In this document: positions 35,700 to 47,033 of the stretch, one piece after another
Layout of the letters: the number at the start of each line of letters is the position of its first letter
How positions within the stretch are numbered: the first letter of the stretch is position 1
Origin: Pantoea dispersa
Lineage (GTDB): Bacteria; Pseudomonadota; Gammaproteobacteria; Enterobacterales; Enterobacteriaceae
Assembly (NCBI RefSeq): GCF_014155765.1
Contig: NZ_SCKT01000002.1
Location: forward strand, 404,427-468,426
DNA: 64,000 nt
Direction of reading: 5' to 3'
Position numbers and translations under genes: made by a program
Notes under the pieces: generated by a model
Told to the model about the DNA's origin: nothing
Seen by the model: only the letters and a program-made list of their open reading frames with translations
Database searches by the model: none

Positions 35700-36236
35700 A
35701 TGGCACTCACGTTGCCGATTTATACTCAACGCCTGGTGTTACGCAAGCTGGCATTGGCTGATTTGCCGCATCTGTCGCGCTATCGCAATCTGCCAGACGT
35801 TGCTCGTTATCAGAGCTGGGAAGAATTTACCCGGCAGGACGCTGAGAAATTATATGCGCAGCAGGATGCGCTGCCATTCAACAGCGATAACACCTGGTTT
35901 CAGTTTGCCGTAGCACATCAGGAAGACGACCGGCTGATAGGGGACATCGGAATTCATTTTTTTGATGAAGGAAGACAAGCTGAACTCGGCATGACATTTG
36001 ATGCCGGATATCAGAAACAGGGTTTTGCGCTTGAAGCAACGAGTGCCATCGTTACTCTGCTTTTTATGCAGTTTGCAAAACACCGGCTCACTGCCGTGGT
36101 AGACACACGTAATACTCGCGCCATAAACCTGCTGGAAAAGCTGAATTTTCGCCGTGAAGCGCACTACCGGCAGAATATTTTTTTCAAAGGGATGTGGAGC
36201 GATGAATATCTTTATGCGCGGCTGGCCAGCGATTAG
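35700..36236 (+). CDS. GNAT family N-acetyltransferase (RimJ/RimL-like)
   Basis: A 178-residue GNAT protein with the RimJ/RimL pattern: TQRLVLRKLALADLP at the start, GDIGIHFFDEGRQAELGMTFDAGYQKQGFALEA in the core (seen in pieces) and TRAINLLEKLNF near the end, followed by YLYARL. Such enzymes acetylate ribosomal protein N-termini or small molecules. It follows the VOC gene by 29 bp and leads into two more small genes, forming a loose same-strand group. Confidence 0.88.
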   Translation: MALTLPIYTQRLVLRKLALADLPHLSRYRNLPDVARYQSWEEFTRQDAEKLYAQQDALPFNSDNTWFQFAVAHQEDDRLIGDIGIHFFDEGRQAELGMTFDAGYQKQGFALEATSAIVTLLFMQFAKHRLTAVVDTRNTRAINLLEKLNFRREAHYRQNIFFKGMWSDEYLYARLASD

Positions 36237-36270
36237 CGCAGGCATTGCGTTAGCATGTTAAGGAGGCATA

Positions 36271-36708
36271 GTGACAATTAGCGAAGTAAGCAAGGAAGAG
36301 TATCACTTACTGATTCAGGTCTGGGAGGCTGCCGTCAGGGCAACGCATCATTTCCTGAATGAACAGGATATCCTGCGGCTCAGACAGCTTATTCTGGAAA
36401 ATTATTTTGATGCTGTTGTTTTGAGAAAAGTGAGCGATGAAAACCATGACATTGTCGGATTCATCGGCGTGCAGGATGAGAATATCGAGATGCTTTTCGT
36501 CTCGCCTGCTCATCACAAAAAAGGGATCGGTGCACGGTTAGTCCGTTACGCTATCCGTCATCTTGCAGCGAAGAAAGTGGACGTTAACGAACAAAATACC
36601 GCTGCGCTCGGGTTTTATCAGCATCTGGGCTTTCAGGTGACTGGACGGTCTTCCGTTGATGGTGAGGGGAAACCGTTTCCCCTCCTCCATCTGAAGCTGA
36701 TGCAATAA
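36271..36708 (+). CDS. GNAT family N-acetyltransferase (YjaB-like)
   Basis: A 145-residue GNAT protein starting at GTG, four bases after AGGAGG. It keeps the YjaB landmarks VNEQNTAALGFYQHLGF, then VTGRSSVDGEGKPFPLLHL near the end, and the acetyl-CoA loop HHKKGIGARLVRYA. E. coli YjaB is an acetyltransferase of unclear substrate. The similarity is strong in the C-terminal third. Confidence 0.85.
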   Translation: MTISEVSKEEYHLLIQVWEAAVRATHHFLNEQDILRLRQLILENYFDAVVLRKVSDENHDIVGFIGVQDENIEMLFVSPAHHKKGIGARLVRYAIRHLAAKKVDVNEQNTAALGFYQHLGFQVTGRSSVDGEGKPFPLLHLKLMQ

Positions 36709-36733
36709 TCCGGCAGAGGAATCAGGAGAAAAA

Positions 36734-37129
36734 ATGAACGGAAGTTGTCTTTGTAAACGTGTGCGCTACGAATGCGTTCGCCTGGCGGGCAGCATTACGC
36801 ATTGCTGCTGTCATACCTGCAGGAAAGCGCACGCCGCCGCTTATACCTCCACAGCGCGCGTGCGGCGTGAGGATTTCAGGTGGACCCAGGGAGAAGAATT
36901 TCTGACGGCATTTAATTCTTCTCCGGATAAGTTGCGTTATTTCTGTTCAGTCTGCGGATCTCATCTGATGGCTGAAAGACCTCATCAGAGCCACGTGATT
37001 CTGCGTGTGGCCACGCTGGACGACGATCCCGCTCAGACGCCGGTTTCCTATATCTGGTGCTCGCACACCGTGCCGTGGCTAACAGAACGCGACGATGTGC
37101 CTCAGTATCAGCAGGATAAAGAGACATGA
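36734..37129 (+). CDS. GFA family zinc-binding protein
   Basis: A 131-residue glutathione-dependent formaldehyde-activating enzyme-like protein. Zinc ligands follow the family pattern: CLC near the start (residues 5-7), CCCHTC at 24-29, and FCSVCGSHL at about 70-75. Members bind glutathione adducts or other thiols; many are of unknown role. The gene follows the YjaB-like gene by 25 bp. Confidence 0.87.
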   Translation: MNGSCLCKRVRYECVRLAGSITHCCCHTCRKAHAAAYTSTARVRREDFRWTQGEEFLTAFNSSPDKLRYFCSVCGSHLMAERPHQSHVILRVATLDDDPAQTPVSYIWCSHTVPWLTERDDVPQYQQDKET

Positions 37130-37221
37130 TGGCTGGTCAAAACGCCGCTGGCTGCGCGCCGCATTAAAATTCAGTATTATAGCGGTTCCTGCCGCTGACC
37201 CGAGTGAGTGCCCTGCCCGCT

Positions 37222-37962
37222 ATGACTGACCACAATGCGCTGTTGGCGCGGTTGACCACCACACTGGCGGCAGAGAGCCGCACGCCGCTGTACAAACGCT
37301 TTGCCAGTGCGATTAAAGATGCGGTGCGCGATGGCACGCTGGTGCACGAAGAGATCCTGCCGGGCGAGCGCGAGTTCAGCCAGTCGCTGAACATTTCGCG
37401 CATCACCGTGCGTAAAGCCATGGACGAGCTGGAAAAAGAGGGCGTCGTGTTCCGTTCCCGCGGCTACGGCACGCAGATTTGCAGCCAGTTTGAATATTCA
37501 CTCAAAGAGCCAAAAGGATTGTCGCAGCAGGCGGTGCTGCGCGGTAAAACGCCGGACACCGTGTGGATCAATAAAAGCAAAATTGCCTGTAGCGCAGAGA
37601 TCGCCGAAAAACTGGGGCTGAGCACGGGCAGCGATGTCTATCTGCTGAAACGTATTCGCTATGTTGACCGCCAGGCGGTCTCGGTTGAAGAGTCATGGGT
37701 GCCGGCGCGCTACATTGCCGATGCCGATGAGATTGGTATTTCGCTGTATGACTATTTTCATCGCCAGCAGATCCTGCCGGTGAAATCCCAGAGCCGGGTC
37801 AGTGCGCGTATGCCGGACGAAGCCCTGCAGCAGCAAATTGCCCTGCCCGCCAATGTGCCGGTGCTGGTGATTAAGCAGCTGGCACTCGACGCACAGGGCA
37901 ATCCGCTGGAGTACAGCATCAGCTACTGCCGCAGCGATATGTACGTGTTTATTGCTGAGTAA
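37222..37962 (+). CDS. yegW: GntR family regulator of the HutC/UTRA type (YegW-like)
   Basis: A 246-residue regulator with a GntR winged helix at residues 10-80 (GEREFSQSLNISRITVRKAMDELEKEG) and a UTRA ligand-binding domain after residue 90 (LGLSTGSDVYLLKRIRYVDR, SVEESWVPAR). The gene is convergent with the yegV-like kinase gene, overlapping it by 14 bp, exactly as expected for a yegTUV-yegW locus. A GTG at 37204 is an alternative start. It probably responds to the nucleoside-like substrate of the transporter and represses the operon; this is inferred from the locus. Confidence 0.85.
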   Translation: MTDHNALLARLTTTLAAESRTPLYKRFASAIKDAVRDGTLVHEEILPGEREFSQSLNISRITVRKAMDELEKEGVVFRSRGYGTQICSQFEYSLKEPKGLSQQAVLRGKTPDTVWINKSKIACSAEIAEKLGLSTGSDVYLLKRIRYVDRQAVSVEESWVPARYIADADEIGISLYDYFHRQQILPVKSQSRVSARMPDEALQQQIALPANVPVLVIKQLALDAQGNPLEYSISYCRSDMYVFIAE

Positions 37963-38929
37963 GGCGTTGCTGCCAGTAAGCGCGCAGGGTGGCGCGATCG
38001 GGCGCACAGTCGCCACCGCGCCGGGAAACCACATACGACGCCACTGCGTTGCCCAGCGCAACGCTCTCCGCCAGTGACCAGCCGGACGCTAATCCCGCCA
38101 GTAATCCGCCAGCATGGCTGTCGCCCGCGCCGATAGTATCGACCACCGTTGTCGCCAGTGCGGGCACCCAGCCCTGCGCCTCAGCGTCGATGTATCCGGC
38201 ACCTTCGCTGTCCAGCCTTAACACCATTGCGCCGCCAAACTGCTGCTGCCAGCGCGCCATCAGCTGATGGGCGTCGAAAGGTTCGGATGCGCGCAGACGC
38301 TCATGCCACAGCAGCTCCGCTTCCTGCCTGTTCACTGTAATCAGTGGCTGCAACGCCATGATGCGCGCAAACTGCGCCTCGCCGATGTCCGCCAGCCGCG
38401 GGCCAAAATCCACCAGCAGCTGATACGGCGGTGCCTGCTGCTCCAGCCAGTCGATCAGCACCTCGCCGCTTTTGCTGGTGAGCTGATAACCGGAGAGATA
38501 GATCCAGCGCTGCGCCGGCTGCGGCAATGTGCGCAACAGCGCGGCGTCCCACTGGTTTTCCACGCCACTAACGGAAAGAAAGGTGCGCTCGCCATCCGGC
38601 TCGACCAGCGCCAGACACCAGCCATTATCACCGTGCGCATTTTCCAGTACGCTCTGCACACCGTATTCCGCCAGCTTTTGTCGCACGATACTGGCCCAGA
38701 TACCGTTCCCCAGCGGCAGCGCGTTGATGGATGGAATGCCGAGACGATGCAGCGCAATGGCGACGTTAAGCGCACAGCCGCCAACGTTCACGCCCTGCTG
38801 ATGCAGTTCGATGTCGCTGCCGCGATACGGCAACGTCCAGGCATCGGCAATCACATCCACTACCGCCGCCCCCACCACGCACACTGGCAACCGGCCCGCC
38901 AGTCGGGACAGATCGTCAGGCGTCAGCAT
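37949..38929 (-). CDS. yegV: PfkB family sugar/nucleoside kinase (YegV-like)
   Basis: A 326-residue ribokinase-like protein. The anion-hole and catalytic signature is DTIGAGDSHAGGLLAGLA near the C-terminus and the N-terminal GGCALNVAIALHRLG motif is present. It overlaps the YegU-like gene by 14 bp. With YegT (nucleoside-type permease) and YegU (ADP-ribosylglycohydrolase family) it would phosphorylate the freed sugar or nucleoside. The longer frame to 39004 runs inside the neighbour. Confidence 0.88.
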   Translation of the reverse strand: MLTPDDLSRLAGRLPVCVVGAAVVDVIADAWTLPYRGSDIELHQQGVNVGGCALNVAIALHRLGIPSINALPLGNGIWASIVRQKLAEYGVQSVLENAHGDNGWCLALVEPDGERTFLSVSGVENQWDAALLRTLPQPAQRWIYLSGYQLTSKSGEVLIDWLEQQAPPYQLLVDFGPRLADIGEAQFARIMALQPLITVNRQEAELLWHERLRASEPFDAHQLMARWQQQFGGAMVLRLDSEGAGYIDAEAQGWVPALATTVVDTIGAGDSHAGGLLAGLASGWSLAESVALGNAVASYVVSRRGGDCAPDRATLRAYWQQRLTQQ

Positions 38930-39944
38930 AGGCGGCCTCGCGCTGCTGGCGGAAACGGACAAACGCGCGGCTGTAATGGGTGAAATCCAGCGCGTTAGCG
39001 GCATCCAGCTCCGCTTTTAGCTGCGCATCGATCGCGTCGATACCGTGCAGCGCGCCACAGATAGCAACCGCCATCGCGCCGATGGTATCCGTATCGCCGC
39101 CCAGATTGGCGCACAGAATGGCGCAGCGATTGGGATCGGTCGCCGCCAGTTCGACCATGGCAATCGCCGCCGGTACCGATTCAATGGTGCTGGTGCCGGT
39201 ACCGACCAGATCGTAGATCTGCTGCATGGTCGATTCGGTGCCCCTGCCCTGCGCGACCACCTGCAACGCCAGTTCGATGCGGGCCGCCATCGCCGCACTG
39301 AAAGTGGTGACGCGCCGCTCCTGCGCCGCACGGGCAATCGCCGGCAGTTCGTCACGAATCGTTGCCCAGTCGCTACCGTCAATCGCGCGGGAGATTGCCC
39401 AGGCGATCGCGGTGGCACCGGCAATCGCCACGTCGGATTTGTGTGTCGGGCTGGAGGCCAGCGCGACAGCATCAATAAAAGCCGGCAGGTCACGCGCCGG
39501 CAGCAGACAGCCAAGCGGCGAGACGCGCATCGCCGCGCCGTTGGTCAGGCCGTTATTTTCCAGTTGCGCCACCGGCGTGCCGTTTTTCAGCGCGTTAAGC
39601 GCGATTTTGGAGGTCGGCCCGAGCACATTTTTGTTAAAGGCATCAAACGCTTCCGCCCAGCGCAGAATATTGGCGCCGATGGTTTCCGCATCAATTACGC
39701 CGTCGTGGCTGATAATGGCATCGGCCAGCGCCAGCGCCATTGAGGTGTCGTCAGTGAAAGCCGCCCGGCCAAAGTAGCAGGCGGCATTGTTTTCTGCCGG
39801 GCCGGGCAGGAAGCGATCGATCCAGCCGAAGTGCTGTTTCACGCGACTGCGCGGCCACAGTTCCGATGGCATGCCCATCGCATCGCCCAATGCCTGGCCG
39901 TAAAATGCGCCCAAAATCCGTTTTTCCTGGTGTGTCATCGTCAT
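38916..39944 (-). CDS. yegU: ADP-ribosylglycohydrolase family protein (YegU-like)
   Basis: A 342-residue DraG/ARH-type protein. Metal-binding residues are in the FTDDTSMALALADAI segment and in GGDTDTIGAMAVAICGALHG, as in the family. The first segment GALDGDAMG-type (FYGQALGDAMGMPSEL) is also present. Such enzymes cleave N-glycosidic bonds of ADP-ribose or nucleosides. It lies between a nucleoside-type permease and a PfkB kinase, which suggests breakdown of an imported nucleoside-like compound. Confidence 0.89.
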   Translation of the reverse strand: MTMTHQEKRILGAFYGQALGDAMGMPSELWPRSRVKQHFGWIDRFLPGPAENNAACYFGRAAFTDDTSMALALADAIISHDGVIDAETIGANILRWAEAFDAFNKNVLGPTSKIALNALKNGTPVAQLENNGLTNGAAMRVSPLGCLLPARDLPAFIDAVALASSPTHKSDVAIAGATAIAWAISRAIDGSDWATIRDELPAIARAAQERRVTTFSAAMAARIELALQVVAQGRGTESTMQQIYDLVGTGTSTIESVPAAIAMVELAATDPNRCAILCANLGGDTDTIGAMAVAICGALHGIDAIDAQLKAELDAANALDFTHYSRAFVRFRQQREAAYADA

Positions 39945-39955
39945 GGTTACATCTC

Positions 39956-41230
39956 TTATTTATGGCTGTCAGCGGTTGCTGAGTTTTCAAAAGCGGTTAA
40001 TTCATCACTGCGTTTTTTGCCGTCGCGGAACAGGACGATAAAGGCGATGGTGATGATGACTATCATCACGCTGCCAAACATCCACATCCCCGCCCAGTTG
40101 AAGGTCTGACCGTTGCGCGGCTGGTCATACGCGAACATCTCCTGCATCAGATAGCCGCCGAGGCGGTAACCCAGCAGGCTGCCGATGCCCTGACAGGCCA
40201 GGGTGATCAGGCCCTGCGCAGCGTTACGCATCGCCACCGGCGCTTTCTTATCCACATAAATGTAGGCGGTGATGAAGTAGAAGTCGTAGCTGACGCCGTG
40301 CAGCAGAATGCCCATAAACAGCAGGCCGAAGGTCAGCAGGTTTTGATCGCCGCCGAACACAAAGAACACGTAGCGCAGCGCGGCGGTAACCAGGCCGAGC
40401 AGCAGCACTTTGCCGATGCCGAAGCGTTTAATGAAGAACGGCAGCGCCAGCAGGAAGAAGATTTCTGATACCTGGCCGAGCGTCATCCAGCCGGTGGCGT
40501 GTGGCAGACCGACTTCGGTCAGATATCCCTCAGCGAAGATGTAGTAGAACGCCAGCGGCATACTGAACAGGAATGAACAGACGAAAAATACGAGGAAGCT
40601 GCGATCTTTCAGCAGGTGCAGTGCGTCGAGGCCGAGCGCCACGCGCAGGCTGAACTTGCCGGTGCTTTTGGGTTCGGTGGCTGGCAGGGTCAGGGCGAAC
40701 AGGCCAAGCAGCAGCGAACTGGCCGCGGTGATCAGCAACGGTACATTGCTGGCGGAGATATCGCCAAAGCCGAGCAGCGGCGGCAGGAAACCGCAGGCGA
40801 TGCCGGAGGCGATCCAGCCGATAGTGCCCATCACGCGGATGCGCGGATAGTCGCGCTCCACGTCACCGACGTGAGAAAACGCAATACTGTTGGTCAGCGC
40901 AATGGTCGGCATATAGGTGAGCGCATACAGCAGCAGCAGCGGAAAGAAGCTGCTGAAGTGCGTCTGCTGTGCGGCAAAGAACATCAGAATCGCGCCGGCG
41001 ATGGTCAGCAGCGATAACACTTTCTGTGCCTGGAAGAAACGGTCAGCCAGCGAGCCGACCAGAATCGGTGACAGGATGGCAGCGATGGAGGTACAGGCGT
41101 AGCACCAGGCGATCTCAACTGGCGAAAAGCCGTTTTTGCTGAGAAACGCCCACAGCGGCACGAACCATGCCCCCCAGATAAACCACTCTAAGAACATCAT
41201 GAACGACAGCTTTGGAATTGTAGTTTTCAT
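39956..41230 (-). CDS. yegT: MFS nucleoside permease (YegT/NupG-like)
   Basis: A 424-residue transporter of the nucleoside:H+ symporter family: LSFMMFLEWFIWGAWFVPLW in helix 1, then IGWIASGIACGF and HGVSYDFYFITAYIYVDKKAP, hallmarks of NupG, XapB and YegT. The gene is first in the operon, 11 bp before yegU. Together the four genes form a nucleoside-like uptake and salvage unit as in E. coli yegTUV with yegW. Confidence 0.9.
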   Translation of the reverse strand: MKTTIPKLSFMMFLEWFIWGAWFVPLWAFLSKNGFSPVEIAWCYACTSIAAILSPILVGSLADRFFQAQKVLSLLTIAGAILMFFAAQQTHFSSFFPLLLLYALTYMPTIALTNSIAFSHVGDVERDYPRIRVMGTIGWIASGIACGFLPPLLGFGDISASNVPLLITAASSLLLGLFALTLPATEPKSTGKFSLRVALGLDALHLLKDRSFLVFFVCSFLFSMPLAFYYIFAEGYLTEVGLPHATGWMTLGQVSEIFFLLALPFFIKRFGIGKVLLLGLVTAALRYVFFVFGGDQNLLTFGLLFMGILLHGVSYDFYFITAYIYVDKKAPVAMRNAAQGLITLACQGIGSLLGYRLGGYLMQEMFAYDQPRNGQTFNWAGMWMFGSVMIVIITIAFIVLFRDGKKRSDELTAFENSATADSHK

Positions 41231-41422
41231 CGAAATAGACTCCCCGGTGTTGGTAGAACCAATCTAGCACCAGAATAGATACCTTTATAATACCTTTAGC
41301 TGATAGTTTGAGCTATCCCACAAGATTTTTACCTTATGGATAACCGATAAGCGAGGAGGATTGGGTGCGGGTGGGCGTGACGGTCTGGCGGGGTGTGGAG
41401 CTGCATTCTGCGGCTGTGAGGC

Positions 41423-41892
41423 GGTCGCCATGAATGGCGACCCTACGGCGATAATTGCAACGAAATGCGCACGGTTTTGTAGGGTGCGCACTTGGTTGTG
41501 CAGATTATGCAACCAGGTCGCCATGAATGGCGACCCTACGGCGATAATTAGAACGAATTCGCACTGTTTTGTAGGGTGCGCATTGATGCGCACCTGGTTA
41601 TGCAGATTATGCAACCAGGTCACCATGAATCGCGACCCTACGGCGATAATTACAATAAAATGCGCACGGTTTTGTAGGGTGCGCACCTGGTTATGCAGAT
41701 TATGCAACCAGGTCGCCATGAATGGCGGTCCTGCGCCGATAATTGCAACAAAATGCGCACGGTTTTGTAGGGTGCGAATTGATGCGCACCTGGTTATGCA
41801 GATTATGTAACCAGGTCGCCATGAATGGCGACCCTACGGCGATAATTACAACGAATTCGCACTGTTTTGTAGGGTGCGCATTGATGCGCACC
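41423..41892. repeat. Five tandem copies of a two-hairpin repeat
   Basis: Five units start at 41423, 41516, 41618, 41711 and 41814. Spacing alternates 93, 102, 93 and 103 bp because a 10-bp insert (TTGATGCGCA) is present in units 2, 4 and 5 but absent in 1 and 3. Each unit holds hairpin A (GGTCGCCA, tgaa, TGGCGACC) and, in the longer form, hairpin B (GTGCGCA, ttga, TGCGCAC), joined by a TTTTGTAGG linker. The block separates the yegT and nicT-like genes. It looks like a REP/BIME-style array, not CRISPR, since there are no variable spacers. Confidence 0.85.
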
Positions 41893-41927
41893 AGGGAATA
41901 ACAAGTGCTTTAACGCGCAGGTATCTT

Positions 41928-43238
41928 CTACCGATTCACCAGCTTCGCTGGCAGCGCGACCACTAACAGCGAGCTGAGCAGCAGACACACGGCGAAGAAC
42001 CACAGCGCGCCGTTGCTGCTGCCGGTGAGGTCCAGCGCCACGCCCATCACGGAATTACTCACCAGTCCGGCGATATTGGCGATCGAACAGGCCAGTGCAA
42101 AACCCGCTGCCGCTGCCGTGCCTTTCAGGAACGTAGCGGGCAGACTGAAAAACACCGGCACCGCCCCGATAATCATCGCCTGCGCAATTGAGAACAGCAG
42201 CACGGTCATCGCTACGTTATGAGCAAAGAAGGTGCTGGTGCCCATCGCTGCCGCGCCAATAATAAACGGAACAATAATATGCCAGCGGCGTTCACGCAGG
42301 CGGTCTGAGCTGGCACCAATCGCTAGCATACCAATCAACGCCGCCAGACTGGGGATCGCCGTCAGATAGCCAATGGTGGTGATATCGGTGGTGCCGGCAT
42401 TCTTAATAAAGGTCGGCATCCAGAAACCCATGGCGTAAGCGCTGAGCAGAATCGAGAAATCGATGCCGCCGAGCATCACCACGCGAATATTCAGCAAACC
42501 ATCGCGCAGGCTGTGTTTCAGCCCTTTGGCGTCACCTTCGTCGCGCGCCAGTTCGCGTAGCACCGCCTGCTTCTCACTGCTGCTGAGCCAGCTGGCGCTC
42601 TCGACGCTGTTCGGCAGCAGCCAGAACGTCAGCACACCCAGTAACACGCTGGGCAGGCCTTCCAGCAGAAACAGCCACTGCCAGCCGCGCATGCCGTAAA
42701 CCTCATGAAAATGCCCCATGATCCAGCCGGAAAGCGGTCCGCCAATCAGGCTGGAGAGCGGCAGGCCAATCATAAACAGCGCAATGATGCGGCTGCGGCG
42801 CCACGAGGGAAACCATTTGGTGAGATAGAACAGCACGCCAGGCAGAAAACCGGCTTCGGCCGCGCCGAGGAAAAAGCGGATGACGTAGAACTGGGTCGGC
42901 GTTTGCACCAGCAGCGTGGCGGTCGAGAGCAGGCCCCAGGTAATCATAATGCGCGCGATCCAGATCTTTGCGCCGACCCGCTGCAGGATCAGGTTGCTCG
43001 GCACTTCAAACAGGATATAGCCGACAAAAAACAGCCCGGCACCCAGACCAAACGCGGTCTCGCTCAGCGCCAGATCGCTCGCCATCTGTAGCTTAGCCAG
43101 GCCGATATTGATGCGATCAAGATAGGCCGCGAGATAACACAGGCAGAGAAACGGAATCAGCTTCCAGGTGATTTTGCGATAAATCGAAGCGGTGTCTTCG
43201 GCTGCCAGCGCAGCAGGACGGGTTGAAACGTCAGTCAT
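41928..43238 (-). CDS. MFS transporter, probable nicotinate uptake (NicT-like)
   Basis: A 436-residue anion:cation symporter family MFS protein with LCYLAAYLDRINIGLAKLQM in helix 1 and GAAEAGFLPGVLFYLTKWFPSWRRSR after helix 4, as in the ACS group. It is the distal gene of the left-going nic operon. The position next to nicF and the absence of any other uptake gene in the cluster make nicotinate or 6-hydroxynicotinate the likely substrate. The start at 43238 lies after a GGAGAAC sequence. Confidence 0.82.
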   Translation of the reverse strand: MTDVSTRPAALAAEDTASIYRKITWKLIPFLCLCYLAAYLDRINIGLAKLQMASDLALSETAFGLGAGLFFVGYILFEVPSNLILQRVGAKIWIARIMITWGLLSTATLLVQTPTQFYVIRFFLGAAEAGFLPGVLFYLTKWFPSWRRSRIIALFMIGLPLSSLIGGPLSGWIMGHFHEVYGMRGWQWLFLLEGLPSVLLGVLTFWLLPNSVESASWLSSSEKQAVLRELARDEGDAKGLKHSLRDGLLNIRVVMLGGIDFSILLSAYAMGFWMPTFIKNAGTTDITTIGYLTAIPSLAALIGMLAIGASSDRLRERRWHIIVPFIIGAAAMGTSTFFAHNVAMTVLLFSIAQAMIIGAVPVFFSLPATFLKGTAAAAGFALACSIANIAGLVSNSVMGVALDLTGSSNGALWFFAVCLLLSSLLVVALPAKLVNR

Positions 43239-43347
43239 GGTGTTCTCCGGGCGCAATAACCCCGTCGTCGGGGGAGATGTTGTTATGCGTCTCAGCCGCA
43301 GCCGAAACGGACTGTTTGTGCGCACTCCGTGCAGGTGAAACGCGCCC

Positions 43348-43986
43348 TTAACGGGCGCTGAACTTCCCGAGATACTCCAGCGCCGCGGCTTTACTTAACA
43401 CGTCGCCATATTTACTGTCGATATCAAACAAATTGGCCTGATGCGGCGCATCATGGCGATCGCCCACGCATTCGCGCACCACCATGGCGCGAAAACCGTA
43501 TTGCAACGCATCCACTGCGCTGGCGCGGATGCAGCCGCTGGTGGAGCAGCCGGCGATCAGCAGCGTATCAATGCCCTGCGCTACCAGCATCGATGCCAGA
43601 GACGTGCCAAAAAACGCGCTGGCATACTGTTTGGTGATCACCACTTCTGCGGCAAGCGGCTGCACCGCCGGACAAAACGCGGCGAGCGGATTGCCCTCCA
43701 CCATGTCACGCATCACCGGGGCTTTCTGCACCCAGATCCCGCCGTCCTGCTGATGCTGCGGGTGGTAGCGAATCTGCGTATGGATCACCGGAATCGCGCA
43801 CTGGCGCGCCGCCGCCAGCAGGCCCTGTGCAGCGGCCACCGCCTCCACCACGCCCGGGGCAAATAGCGCGGCACCCGGCGTGGTGTAGCCCTGCAGAAAG
43901 TCGATCATCAGCAGCGCCGGACGCTGACCAAAACCGATGCGGTTGCCCCAGACACCGGCGTAGTTATCACTGACACTCTGGCTCAT
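43348..43986 (-). CDS. nicF: Maleamate amidohydrolase (NicF)
   Basis: A 212-residue isochorismatase-fold enzyme. The catalytic triad is visible as Asp in LLMIDFLQGY, Lys in VITKQYASAF and Cys in AGCSTSGCIRASA. NicF hydrolyses maleamate to maleate and ammonia. The N-terminal segment SDNYAGVWGNRIGFGQRPAL is characteristic of NicF. It lies in order nicF-nicE-nicD-nicC on the minus strand as in the known nic operon. Confidence 0.9.
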   Translation of the reverse strand: MSQSVSDNYAGVWGNRIGFGQRPALLMIDFLQGYTTPGAALFAPGVVEAVAAAQGLLAAARQCAIPVIHTQIRYHPQHQQDGGIWVQKAPVMRDMVEGNPLAAFCPAVQPLAAEVVITKQYASAFFGTSLASMLVAQGIDTLLIAGCSTSGCIRASAVDALQYGFRAMVVRECVGDRHDAPHQANLFDIDSKYGDVLSKAAALEYLGKFSAR

Positions 43987-43995
43987 GCTTTCTCC

Positions 43996-44744
43996 TTACC
44001 ACGCACCGGACAGCAGTGCGCCCGCGCCCGGCACCACCGGCTCCAGCTCCAGCGCCTTCAGCAGAGCGTACGTGGTGGCAATGGCGGCCGTAATTACCGG
44101 CTTGCCGGTCTGCGCCTCCACTTTTGCCACCGCCGGCAGCGATGGCATCTGCACGCAGGCCGACAGCACCACCACATCAACATCCGTCAGCGTCATGTCC
44201 GCCACGATGCCAGGTAAATTGGCCGGGTCGTGGCGGGCGACGGCGAGGTTATCGGCAATTTCCAGCGCGCGCCACTGCTTTACCTCAATCCCTTCGCGCT
44301 GGATGTAATCCACCACCAGCTCGGTCAGCGGCTTCATGTAGGGCGCCACCAGCGCGATCTTCTTCGCGCCCATAACATGCAGCGCATCGACCAGCGCGCC
44401 GGCACTGGTGATCACCGGTGCCAGCGCCTCGTTGTCGCGCGTGACCTGCGTCAGGCGCTGCTGCGACTGGCGATGATAGCCCGGGCCCATCGCCATGATC
44501 GCCACCAGACAGGCATAGCCGAGCACGTCAACGCGCGCGTCGGACAGCTCCAGCGCACAGCGGTCGGACTCTTTATCCATCGCCGCCAGTTCATCCTTAT
44601 TGACATGCTTCATGCGCATACGGCTGGAGTGGAAGGTAAACCGCTCCGGGCGAATCAGCTGGCGCGCCTGCAGCATGGCGGGAATTTCGGTTTCCATGGT
44701 GATGTTGGAACTCGGCACAATCTGGCCGATACGATACGAACGCG

Positions 44745-44748
<4 letters not shown>
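43996..44748 (-). CDS. nicE: Maleate isomerase (NicE)
   Basis: A 250-residue Asp/Glu racemase-like protein of the maleate isomerase group: IVPSSNITMETEIPAM near the start, the first catalytic Cys in GYACLVAIMAMG, and the second in LSACVQMPSLPAV. It turns maleate into fumarate, the last step that feeds the citric acid cycle. It overlaps the nicD gene by 4 bp (ATGA). Confidence 0.9.
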
Positions 44749-46720
<1,972 letters not shown>

Positions 46721-46742
46721 TCACACAGACGCTGATTTGAAG

Positions 46743-46793
46743 GTATGCACGCGGATAAACGATCAAACCCGACAGTGAATTTATAGTGCATAC
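46743..46793. promoter_or_regulatory. Inverted repeat in the nicC-nicX divergent promoter region
   Basis: GTATGCAC (46743-46750) and GTGCATAC (46786-46793) are perfect inverted repeats about four helical turns apart, beginning 31 bp before the nicC start. The 322-bp region 46712-47033 has no gene; the rest of it is AT-rich and probably holds the nicX promoter. Control by NicR is the natural suggestion, since nicC and nicX face each other here; no binding site consensus was checked. Confidence 0.5.
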
Positions 46794-47033
46794 GCTTTAA
46801 TTATTGATGTTATGACACTGTTAAAAGCAACCGTATTTACAGTGAAAACTCGATAACATGATGTTAATCACAGCCTGGTGATAAGGTTAAATAGGCTTTT
46901 CTTATGTCAAAAAGAAATGCTTGCACTGTTCTTCGCAACACGTCTATAACAAACACATAAAGCGTGTTCGCTATAAATAGCTGAAGTTTTGCGCAGCAAA
47001 TTGTCTGACATCTAACCCTGAGAGGAAACCGCT

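Noticed and set aside
41423-41892. CRISPR array or pseudogene series
   Set aside because: The sequence between the palindromes is itself repeated, so there are no unique spacers; the frames reading through it only reflect the repeat.
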